A DNA stretch of 64,000 bases from the NCBI RefSeq assembly GCF_022213065.1, contig NZ_JAKLJA010000032.1:20095-84094 (forward strand). The letters run 5' to 3'. Position 1 is the first letter of the stretch. The number at the start of each line of letters is the position of its first letter. The stretch is from Paraburkholderia tagetis. GTDB lineage: Bacteria; Pseudomonadota; Gammaproteobacteria; Burkholderiales; Burkholderiaceae. The position numbers and the translations under genes are program-made. Shown in pieces: positions 17,333 to 23,996 of this stretch. The notes below the pieces were generated by a model. That model ran no database searches, was not told the DNA's origin, and was given only the letters and a program-made list of their open reading frames with translations.

Positions 17333-18247
17333 ATGGAAAGTACAACCCTCTCCCAGACATCAGGTAAGCCCGGTAGCCGGATTTCCCAATATCTCGCGCT
17401 CACCAAGCCGCGTGTCACGCAACTGGCCGTGTTCTGCGCGGTCATCGGCATGTTCCTCGCCGTGCCGGGCATGGTGCCCTGGAAGCAACTCGTTGGCGGC
17501 ACCATCGGCATCTGGCTGACGTCCGGTGCAGCCTTCGCGATCAACTGCCTCGTCGAGCAGAAGGTGGATGCGCGCATGCGTCGCACCTCCTGGCGTCCTT
17601 CGGCGCGCGGCGAGATCACCAGCGCGCAGATCCTGCTGTTCTCCGCAGTGATCGGCGGCATTGGCATGTGGACGCTCTACACGTTCACCAACCCGCTCAC
17701 CATGTGGCTCACGTTCGCGACCTTCATCGGCTACGCGATCATCTACACGCTGCTGCTCAAGCCCGCCACGCCCCAGAACATCGTGATCGGCGGCGCCTCG
17801 GGCGCGATGCCGCCGGCGCTCGGCTGGGCGGCTGTCACGGGCCACGTGCCCGCCGACGCCTGGATTCTCGTCCTCATCATCTTCGTGTGGACGCCGCCGC
17901 ACTTCTGGGCCCTCGCGCTCTATCGCCGCAAGGACTACGAAAACGCCGGCCTGCCGATGCTGCCCAACACGCACGGCGAGAAGTACACGCGCCTGCATAT
18001 CCTGCTCTACACCGTGATCCTTTTCGCGGTCACGCTGATGCCCTATATCTCGGGCATGAGCGGCCTCGTGTATCTGGTCACGGCGGTCCTGCTCGGCGCG
18101 GTGTTCCTCGCCTATGCGTGGAAGATCTACGTCGACTATTCGGACGCACTCGCACGCAAGACTTTCCGCTATTCGATCGTTTACCTCTCGGTGCTGTTCG
18201 CCGCGCTGCTCGTCGACCACTACGTGCACGCACTCATCGGGATGTAA
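17333..18247 (+). CDS. ctaB: Protoheme IX farnesyltransferase (heme O synthase)
   Basis: 304 residues, UbiA superfamily, about eight helices. INCLVEQKVDARMRRTSWRP is the prenyl-diphosphate/Mg-binding NxxxDxxxD region, and YRRKDYENAGLPMLP is the second conserved loop. Adds a farnesyl group to heme B, giving heme O, the substrate of the adjacent ctaA. The genes ctaA, ctaB and SCO are tightly packed (10- and 4-base gaps), consistent with one transcript. Confidence 0.96.
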   Translation: MESTTLSQTSGKPGSRISQYLALTKPRVTQLAVFCAVIGMFLAVPGMVPWKQLVGGTIGIWLTSGAAFAINCLVEQKVDARMRRTSWRPSARGEITSAQILLFSAVIGGIGMWTLYTFTNPLTMWLTFATFIGYAIIYTLLLKPATPQNIVIGGASGAMPPALGWAAVTGHVPADAWILVLIIFVWTPPHFWALALYRRKDYENAGLPMLPNTHGEKYTRLHILLYTVILFAVTLMPYISGMSGLVYLVTAVLLGAVFLAYAWKIYVDYSDALARKTFRYSIVYLSVLFAALLVDHYVHALIGM

Positions 18248-18251
18248 CCAT

Positions 18252-18899
18252 ATGGCCCATTCAACGCTCGCGCGCGCAGCACGCGCCGCGCGTATCACGC
18301 TCATTGCGCTCGCCGCGGCGGGCGCGCTCGGCGGCACGTTGCTGCTCGAAGGCTGCGGTCAGCAGCCACCATCGTTCTCGAACCTCGACATCACCGGCAA
18401 CACGCAGTTCGGCAAGGACTTCTCGCTGCCGGACACGAGCGGCAAGATGCGCTCGCTCGCCGACTTCAAGGGCAAGGCGGTCGTGCTGTTCTTCGGCTAC
18501 ACGCATTGCCCGGACGTCTGCCCGACCACCATGGCCGAGCTTTCTCAGGCGCTCCAGCAACTGGGACCCGATGCCGCGAAGCGCGTGCAGGTGATCTTCG
18601 TGAGCGTCGATCCCGAGCGTGACAGCGCTGCGATCCTGAGTCAGTACGTGAGCGCGTTCAATCCCACCTTCATCGCGCTGCGCCCGGCCAACGAAGAGCA
18701 GCTCAAGCAGATCACGAAGGACTTCCGCGTCTACTACGCGAAGGTGCCCGGCAATACGCCCGATAGCTACACGATGGATCACACCGCCGCGAGCTACGTG
18801 TTCGACACCACCGGCAAGCTGCGGCTCTTCGCGCGCGACGGGCAGGGCGTCACGCCATGGCTGCACGATCTGAAGATCCTGCTCGCTTCGAACGACTGA
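18252..18899 (+). CDS. SCO1/SenC family copper chaperone (lipoprotein)
   Basis: 215 residues. Lipoprotein-type signal with LLLEGCGQ, the lipid-accepting cysteine. The thioredoxin-like domain carries FFGYTHCPDVCPTTM, the copper-binding CxxxC, and MDHTAASYVFD with the third ligand histidine. Inserts copper into the CuA centre of subunit II. The ATG at 18252 is 5 bases after ctaB; translation of the open frame upstream of it is ctaB shadow. Confidence 0.94.
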   Translation: MAHSTLARAARAARITLIALAAAGALGGTLLLEGCGQQPPSFSNLDITGNTQFGKDFSLPDTSGKMRSLADFKGKAVVLFFGYTHCPDVCPTTMAELSQALQQLGPDAAKRVQVIFVSVDPERDSAAILSQYVSAFNPTFIALRPANEEQLKQITKDFRVYYAKVPGNTPDSYTMDHTAASYVFDTTGKLRLFARDGQGVTPWLHDLKILLASND

Positions 18900-18931
18900 A
18901 GCTGCCAGGGTCTCTGGCACATTCCGGCTTT

Positions 18932-18966
18932 CTAAACACGTCGCCGCTAGCCGGCGACGTGTTTAG
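18932..18966 (+). terminator. Hairpin after the SCO gene
   Basis: Perfect 15-bp stem: ctaaacacgtcgccg (18932-18946) and cggcgacgtgtttag (18952-18966), 5-base loop. No long T-run follows. It probably marks the end of the cox locus. Confidence 0.6.
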
Positions 18967-19113
18967 TTGTGCACGCCGGCATATCTGTATGCGATTTCTT
19001 TATTTCGCGGGGCCTGCGCCATATGAGACCATTTATGTCCACCCGGCGGGCGGCACACAATGCCGCCACAGTCGGGATATGACAAACACGCAACAAGCGG
19101 GAACAACAACGCC

Positions 19114-19929
19114 ATGCAGCGCAGAAATCTGATTAAAGCTCTCCTCGCCGGCTTTGCAGCCGCCACCACGCTCGCGGCCAGCTTCGGCGCCCACGCCGAC
19201 GACAAGGTCATCAAGGTCGGTACCGTTTCGGGTCCGGACGCACAGGTCTGGACCGTGGTCCAGAAGGTCGCCAGGCGCGAAGGCCTGAACGTCAAGGTCA
19301 TCGAATTCAACGACTACGTGCAGCCGAACGCGGCGCTCGACTCGGGCGACCTCGACGCCAATAGCTTCCAGACGGGGCCGTACCTCGACGGCCAGGTCAA
19401 GCAGCGCGGCTACAAGCTCGTGAACGTGGGCCTCACGTACATCTCGCCGATCGGCGTGTACTCGAAGAAGCTCAAGTCGCTGAACGACCTGCCGCAAGGC
19501 GCAAAGGTCGCGGTGCCGAACGATCCCTCGAATGAGAACCGCGCGCTGCTGCTCCTGCAGAACAAGGGTGTGATCAAGCTGCGCGCCGGTGCGGGCACGA
19601 ACGGCAATAACGCGACGCCGCTCGACGTCGCCGAGAATCCGAAGAAGGTGAAGCTCGTCGAACTGGATGCCGCGCAACTGCCGCGCGCGCTCGGCGATGT
19701 GGACGCCGCCGTGATCAACACGAACTACGCGCTGGCGGCCGGCCTGCAGCCGACCAAGGACGCCATCGCGCTGGAAGACACCCACAGCCCGTACGCGAAC
19801 CTGATCGCGGTGCGCGCCCAGGACAAGGACAAGCCTTGGGTGAAGAAGCTGGTCGCGGCTTATCAGTCGGAAGACGTGCGCCAGTTCATCAAGAACGAGT
19901 TCAAGGGTTCGATGATTCCGTCGTTCTAA
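19114..19929 (+). CDS. metQ: MetQ/NlpA family substrate-binding protein
   Basis: 271 residues. Signal peptide MQRRNLIKALLAGFAAATT with an AHA-DD cleavage region and no lipobox cysteine. Conserved NlpA motifs: KVGTVSGPDAQVW, EFNDYVQPNAAL, DLDANSFQTGPYLD, VAVPNDPSNENRALLLLQ and AAVINTNYAL. Relatives bind methionine for the MetNI importer. No metN or metI is adjacent, so it would need a transporter encoded elsewhere; the ligand assignment is from family only. A clear terminator follows. Confidence 0.88.
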   Translation: MQRRNLIKALLAGFAAATTLAASFGAHADDKVIKVGTVSGPDAQVWTVVQKVARREGLNVKVIEFNDYVQPNAALDSGDLDANSFQTGPYLDGQVKQRGYKLVNVGLTYISPIGVYSKKLKSLNDLPQGAKVAVPNDPSNENRALLLLQNKGVIKLRAGAGTNGNNATPLDVAENPKKVKLVELDAAQLPRALGDVDAAVINTNYALAAGLQPTKDAIALEDTHSPYANLIAVRAQDKDKPWVKKLVAAYQSEDVRQFIKNEFKGSMIPSF

Positions 19930-19998
19930 GCGACGCAAACTCTCATCCCGATCGCAGCGCGCGGCGTGCAAGCCGTTCGCTGGCGATCCAGCAAATTG

Positions 19999-20027
19999 AA
20001 AAGCCGCTTCCATGAAGCGGCTTTTTT
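19999..20027 (+). terminator. Intrinsic terminator after metQ
   Basis: aagccgcttc (20001-20010) pairs with gaagcggctt (20014-20023); a T-run continues to 20027. A-rich sequence on the other side would allow weak function for the convergent MarR gene. Confidence 0.9.
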
Positions 20028-20113
20028 GTGTTCGCTGACACGTCTTTGCGAGCGGTTCGACTGCTGCGCGGCGGCGAGAACCGCTGGACATATTCAGACT
20101 CAGGGCTGCGCGC

Positions 20114-20551
20114 TCATCCCAGCAGCCTCTGCACGACCTCCATCGCGTCGACCAATTGTTGCTGCTCGGCGGCCGAGAGCTTCGCGAGCAGCCCCATCAC
20201 TCCGCCGACTGCCGCCGCGGCAAGCGATGCGCACGCGATGCGGCCCGCTTCGGTCAGGCTCACGTGCGTCAGACGTGCGTCGGCTTCGGAGGCGCGCCGC
20301 GTGATCAGTTGCTGGCGCTCGAACCCGGCAAGAATCCGGCTCAGATAACCCGAATCGAGCGTCAGATCGCGTGCGAGAGCCGCAGCGGTGTCCGTGCGAC
20401 CGCTCTCCAGCTCGCGAAGAATGCGGATCTCAGTCAGCGAAAAAGAGGTGCGCGGAAGCTCGCTATGTCGCGCACCAAGAAACTTCCGATAGAAGCGATT
20501 GAACTGAAGGACGGCCTCGGCGCGCCGTTTCATGGCGGAATCGTTCGACAA
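20114..20551 (-). CDS. MarR family transcriptional regulator
   Basis: 145 residues with a winged helix-turn-helix: TSFSLTEIRILRELESG, AAALARDLTLDSGYLSRIL as recognition region, then RRASEADARLTHVSLTEAG as the wing. Length suits an ordinary MarR dimer. The ligand and targets are unknown. It is divergent from the nag promoter region, with a 290-base relatively AT-rich gap that may hold its own operator. Confidence 0.9.
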   Translation of the reverse strand: MSNDSAMKRRAEAVLQFNRFYRKFLGARHSELPRTSFSLTEIRILRELESGRTDTAAALARDLTLDSGYLSRILAGFERQQLITRRASEADARLTHVSLTEAGRIACASLAAAAVGGVMGLLAKLSAAEQQQLVDAMEVVQRLLG

Positions 20552-20845
20552 CCCTGTACCTCGTCGTCACTTGTGGATGTTGATCAGGCACCACTATATG
20601 GGATGTCAGGGCATCGCGATATCGCCTTTGTGTCCTCCGAAGCGGTGTGGTGGTCCTGATCCGGTATCCGGTTGGTCTGCATGGTTGGTATGTCGAGCGG
20701 TCCGCTGGCTTCTCAAAAAGAGCCCACAGGTATCTTTCCAGGGAAAGTCCCAATCTCCAGTTTGCCTCAACGGCGCCTTTGTTAATCGCATAACACATTG
20801 ATTTTTAAGTTATTTTTGTTGATTCGCGAGTGGCGATCGCACATG

Positions 20846-20873
20846 TTGACTGGTATTATTGTGGTTATATAAT
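20846..20873 (+). promoter_or_regulatory. Predicted sigma-70 promoter of the nag operon
   Basis: TTGACT (20846-20851), 16-base spacer, TATAAT (20868-20873). The spacer contains tggt-type half sites that might be the GntR operator. It lies inside the longest open frame of the regulator gene, which argues for the downstream ATG at 20977 as start and a 5' leader of about 100 bases. Confidence 0.7.
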
Positions 20874-20976
20874 GGGCTCAAATTCGCACCGGGACCCTGC
20901 CATGACGGCACTGCTGAAAGTGCCAGATGGCCTGCCCGGATGCGCCACGATCTGTCCAACCGCTGGTCGGAGTTCC

Positions 20977-21711
20977 ATGGAAACCCGTTGGTCTGCCCTG
21001 ATGCCCGATGCGCGCAATATCACGCCGCTGTATCTGCAACTGGCGCGCAACCTTGCCACCGCGATTCATTGCGGCGTGTGGTCGGCGGGCGAGGCGCTGC
21101 CGTCGGAGCGCACGCTCTCGGACGCCATCGGCGTTTCGCGCATCACGGCGCGCAAAGCCATCGAGTTGCTAGTCGAGCAGGGGTTGATTCGGCGCGCACG
21201 CGGCGCGGGCAGCTTCATCACGCCGCGCGTGGAGGATCCGCTTTCGCGCCTGACCGGTTTCACGAAAAAGATGGAGCAGCGCGGCTTCACGCCCGACTCG
21301 GTGTGGCTGGAACGCGAGGTGCGTCCCGCACACCGCGAAGAGATCGTGCAGCTCGGGCTTTCGCCGGGCGCCTCGGTCGCGAGCCTGCGGCGTCTGCGCC
21401 GCGCGGACGGCATCGTGATGGCCGTCGAGCATACGGCGCTGCCGGCGTCCATCGTGCCGGACCCAAACGCCATCGACGGCTCGCTCTATGCGTATCTCGA
21501 AGGGCGCGGCATGCCGGTCGTGCGCGCGCTCCAGCACTTTCGCGCGGTCAACGCGACGGGCGAGGTCGCGACGCTGATGGGCGTGGAGCCGGGCGCCGCG
21601 CTGCTCGTGATCACGCGCGTGGGTTTTTCGCGCGATCAGCACGCCATCGAGCTCACCGATACCTACTGCCGCGACGGCTTTTACGACTTCGTCGCGGAGC
21701 TCAGGCAATGA
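20977..21711 (+). CDS. GntR family transcriptional regulator (HutC/NagR type)
   Basis: 244 residues: N-terminal winged HTH (PLYLQLARNLATAI, GEALPSERTLSDAIGVSRIT, RKAIELLVEQGLIRRARG) and a C-terminal UTRA ligand domain (about 85-240). Such regulators sense GlcNAc-6-P or GlcN-6-P in NagR/DasR systems. The ATG at 20977 has a ggag site; the frame stays open to 20830 but a promoter lies in that stretch. As first gene of the nag cluster it probably autoregulates and controls the operon. Confidence 0.9.
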   Translation: METRWSALMPDARNITPLYLQLARNLATAIHCGVWSAGEALPSERTLSDAIGVSRITARKAIELLVEQGLIRRARGAGSFITPRVEDPLSRLTGFTKKMEQRGFTPDSVWLEREVRPAHREEIVQLGLSPGASVASLRRLRRADGIVMAVEHTALPASIVPDPNAIDGSLYAYLEGRGMPVVRALQHFRAVNATGEVATLMGVEPGAALLVITRVGFSRDQHAIELTDTYCRDGFYDFVAELRQ

Positions 21712-21717
21712 ACGGAG

Positions 21718-21741
21718 TAACGATCGGAATAACGATCGGAA
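21718..21741 (+). repeat. 12-bp tandem duplication between nagR and nagA
   Basis: taacgatcggaa occurs at 21718-21729 and again at 21730-21741, directly after the regulator stop codon and ~110 bases before nagA. Confidence 0.8.
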
Positions 21742-21853
21742 CAACAGCAGCGGCTCGCGGGAACGGAACGCCGCGCCACGAATCTCTCATGCACGTCACC
21801 GTCAAGACTCACCGCGCACCCGAATTCGTGGTGCACAAAATCGGAAAAATCTC

Positions 21854-22957
21854 ATGCTGAGCGGAAACATTCTCACCCCTGATGGCTGGATCAACGGCAC
21901 GCTGACGTTCGAAAACGGACGCATCACGTCGATCGAGGGCGAGGCCACGGATCCGGCGAAGAACGATGCGCCTTATATCCTGCCTGGCTTCATCGACCTG
22001 CACGTGCATGGCGGCGGCGGTGCCGACGTCATGGAAGCGGGCGACGCCATCGAAACCATCGCGCGCACCCATGCACGCTACGGCACGACGAGCCTGCTCG
22101 CCACCACCATGACCGCGCCGCGCGAGGAGCTGATGAGCGTGGTCTCGGGACTCGGCGACGTGGCGCGCCGGCGCACACCAGGCGGCGCGCGCGTGCTGGG
22201 CGTGCATCTGGAAGGGCCGTACATCAATCCGGGCAAGCTGGGCGCGCAACCCGACGCGGCCGTGTCCGCCGTGCTCGACGAAGTGCTCAGGTATCTGTCG
22301 ATCGCGCCGATCCGCGTGGTGACCGTGGCGCCGGAAATCGCGGGCCATATCGAGATTATCGGCGAGATGGCGGCGCGCGGCGTGCGCGTGCAACTCGGTC
22401 ACTCGCTCGCGACCTACGACGACGCAGTCGCCGCGCTCAAGCATGGTGCGCGCGGCTTCACGCACCTCTTCAATGCGATGTCGCCGCTGCATCACCGCAA
22501 TCCGGGCCTCGTTGGCGCGGCGCTCGCGCACGCGGAATACGCGGAGATCATTCCCGACCTGCTGCACGTGCACCCGGGCGCGATCCGCGCGGCGCTGCGC
22601 GCCATTCCGCGTCTCTATGTCGTGACCGACAGCACCTCGGCCACCGGCATGCCCGACGGCGAATACCGTCTCGGCAGCCAGCACGTGACCAAGTGCCTCG
22701 GCGGCGTGCGCCTTGCCGACGGCACGCTGGCCGGCAGCACCCTCACCATGGACCAGGCCCTGCGCAATCTCGTGTCGCTCGGCTTGCCTATCGCAGATGT
22801 TTCCGCGCGCCTGTCGCGCTATGCGGCCGATTATCTCGGCGTCGAAGACCGTGGCCGCCTCGTGCGCGGCGCATGGGCCGATGTCAACGTGTTCGACCGC
22901 GAACTGACGCTTACCGCGACCTATGTCGAAGGAGAATCGATTGTCGAATATGCTTAA
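21854..22957 (+). CDS. nagA: N-acetylglucosamine-6-phosphate deacetylase
   Basis: 367 residues, amidohydrolase fold. Hydrolyses GlcNAc-6-P to GlcN-6-P and acetate. HVHGGGGADVMEAG is the metal-site entry, LEGPYINPGKLGAQ and QLGHSLA carry metal/substrate residues, FTHLFNAMSPLHHRNPG is the substrate loop, and VTDSTSATGMPDGEY carries the catalytic aspartate. Its end overlaps the start of the next gene by 17 bases, implying translational coupling. Confidence 0.96.
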   Translation: MLSGNILTPDGWINGTLTFENGRITSIEGEATDPAKNDAPYILPGFIDLHVHGGGGADVMEAGDAIETIARTHARYGTTSLLATTMTAPREELMSVVSGLGDVARRRTPGGARVLGVHLEGPYINPGKLGAQPDAAVSAVLDEVLRYLSIAPIRVVTVAPEIAGHIEIIGEMAARGVRVQLGHSLATYDDAVAALKHGARGFTHLFNAMSPLHHRNPGLVGAALAHAEYAEIIPDLLHVHPGAIRAALRAIPRLYVVTDSTSATGMPDGEYRLGSQHVTKCLGGVRLADGTLAGSTLTMDQALRNLVSLGLPIADVSARLSRYAADYLGVEDRGRLVRGAWADVNVFDRELTLTATYVEGESIVEYA

Positions 22958-23957
22958 AGAAGCGCTGGCCTCGGCTAGCGTCGTCGCCGCGCAGCTCGCG
23001 GACACCTCGCGCGTCGAGGCGCTCGCCCGCGCGCTCGAGGCCGAGCCCCGCAACGTCGCGCTCACGGTCGCGCGCGGCAGTTCGGACCACGCGGCGAGTT
23101 ATTTCGCAGCACTCACCATGAGCCGCATCGGTGTGCCGGTCGCCTCGATTCCCATGTCGATCGCGACGCTGCAACAGGCACCTTTGCGCGTAAAGGGCCA
23201 GTTTGCCTTGGCTTTTTCCCAATCGGGCAGGAGTCCTGATCTGGTGGCAACGCTGCGCGCGCTGCACGATGCAGGCGCGCTCACGGCGGCCATGGTCAAC
23301 GTGGCCGGCTCGCCGCTGGCTGACGCTGCAAGCGCGGAGCTGCCGCTGCTCGCGGGCCCGGAGCTGAGCGTCGCGGCCACCAAGAGCTATATCGGGATGC
23401 TCGCGATGTCGGCGCAACTGGTCGCGTTCTGGCAGCGCGACGCCGCGTTTCTCGACGCCGTGCGCGCGCTGCCGGAAGCGCTCGGCCGCGCGGGCGCGCT
23501 CGACTGGTCGAAGGCCGTGGACGAACTGCGCGACGTCTCGCAGATGATCGTGATCGGACGCGGCCCGGGTCTCGCCATTGCGCAGGAAGCGGCGCTCAAG
23601 CTCAAGGAGACGTCGGGCATCCAGGCCGAAGCGTTTTCGAGCGCCGAAGTGCGCCACGGCCCGATGGAGCTGATCGACCGCGACTATCCGCTGCTCGTGT
23701 TCGCGCCGCGCGGGCCGGAGCAGGCCGGTCTCGTGCAGTTCGCGCACGACATGCAAAAGCGCGGCGCGCGCGTGCTGCTCGCAGCGCCCGCCGACGTGCC
23801 CGAGGCCACGCTGCCGCTCGTCGCGACGGCCGACCCGGCGCTCGATCCGATTACCTCGATTCTTTCGTTCTACGTGATGGCGGCGAGCCTCGCCGCCGCG
23901 CGCGGCCGCAACCCGGACGAGCCGCGCTACCTGAACAAAGTCACCGAAACCCACTAG
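22941..23957 (+). CDS. SIS-domain glucosamine-6-phosphate deaminase (NagB-II type)
   Basis: 338 residues with two SIS domains, like the isomerase half of GlmS but without the glutaminase domain. ARGSSDHAASYFAAL, LAFSQSGRSPDLVA and IQAEAFSSAEVRHGPMEL are the sugar-phosphate motifs. By context it converts GlcN-6-P to fructose-6-P plus ammonia, replacing classical NagB. A TTG at 22941 is chosen because aaggag sits 6 bases upstream; an ATG at 22950 is the alternative. Overlaps nagA. Confidence 0.88.
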   Translation: MSNMLKEALASASVVAAQLADTSRVEALARALEAEPRNVALTVARGSSDHAASYFAALTMSRIGVPVASIPMSIATLQQAPLRVKGQFALAFSQSGRSPDLVATLRALHDAGALTAAMVNVAGSPLADAASAELPLLAGPELSVAATKSYIGMLAMSAQLVAFWQRDAAFLDAVRALPEALGRAGALDWSKAVDELRDVSQMIVIGRGPGLAIAQEAALKLKETSGIQAEAFSSAEVRHGPMELIDRDYPLLVFAPRGPEQAGLVQFAHDMQKRGARVLLAAPADVPEATLPLVATADPALDPITSILSFYVMAASLAAARGRNPDEPRYLNKVTETH

Positions 23958-23996
23958 ATTGGAACGCTGATGGAACGCATCCAGGAGTCTCGCCTG

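Noticed and set aside
18967..19113. SAM or S-box riboswitch upstream of metQ
   Set aside because: No conserved riboswitch core or multi-helix junction could be drawn from the ~150-base leader.
20030..20113. Possible remnant of a GNAT domain after the MarR gene (some MarR proteins are fused to acetyltransferases)
   Set aside because: The sequence beyond the stop shows no acetyltransferase motif and meets the metQ terminator within ~90 bases.
20606..20791. 61-codon minus-strand frame in the marR-nag gap
   Set aside because: No ribosome-binding site, no family resemblance, and located in a regulatory region.
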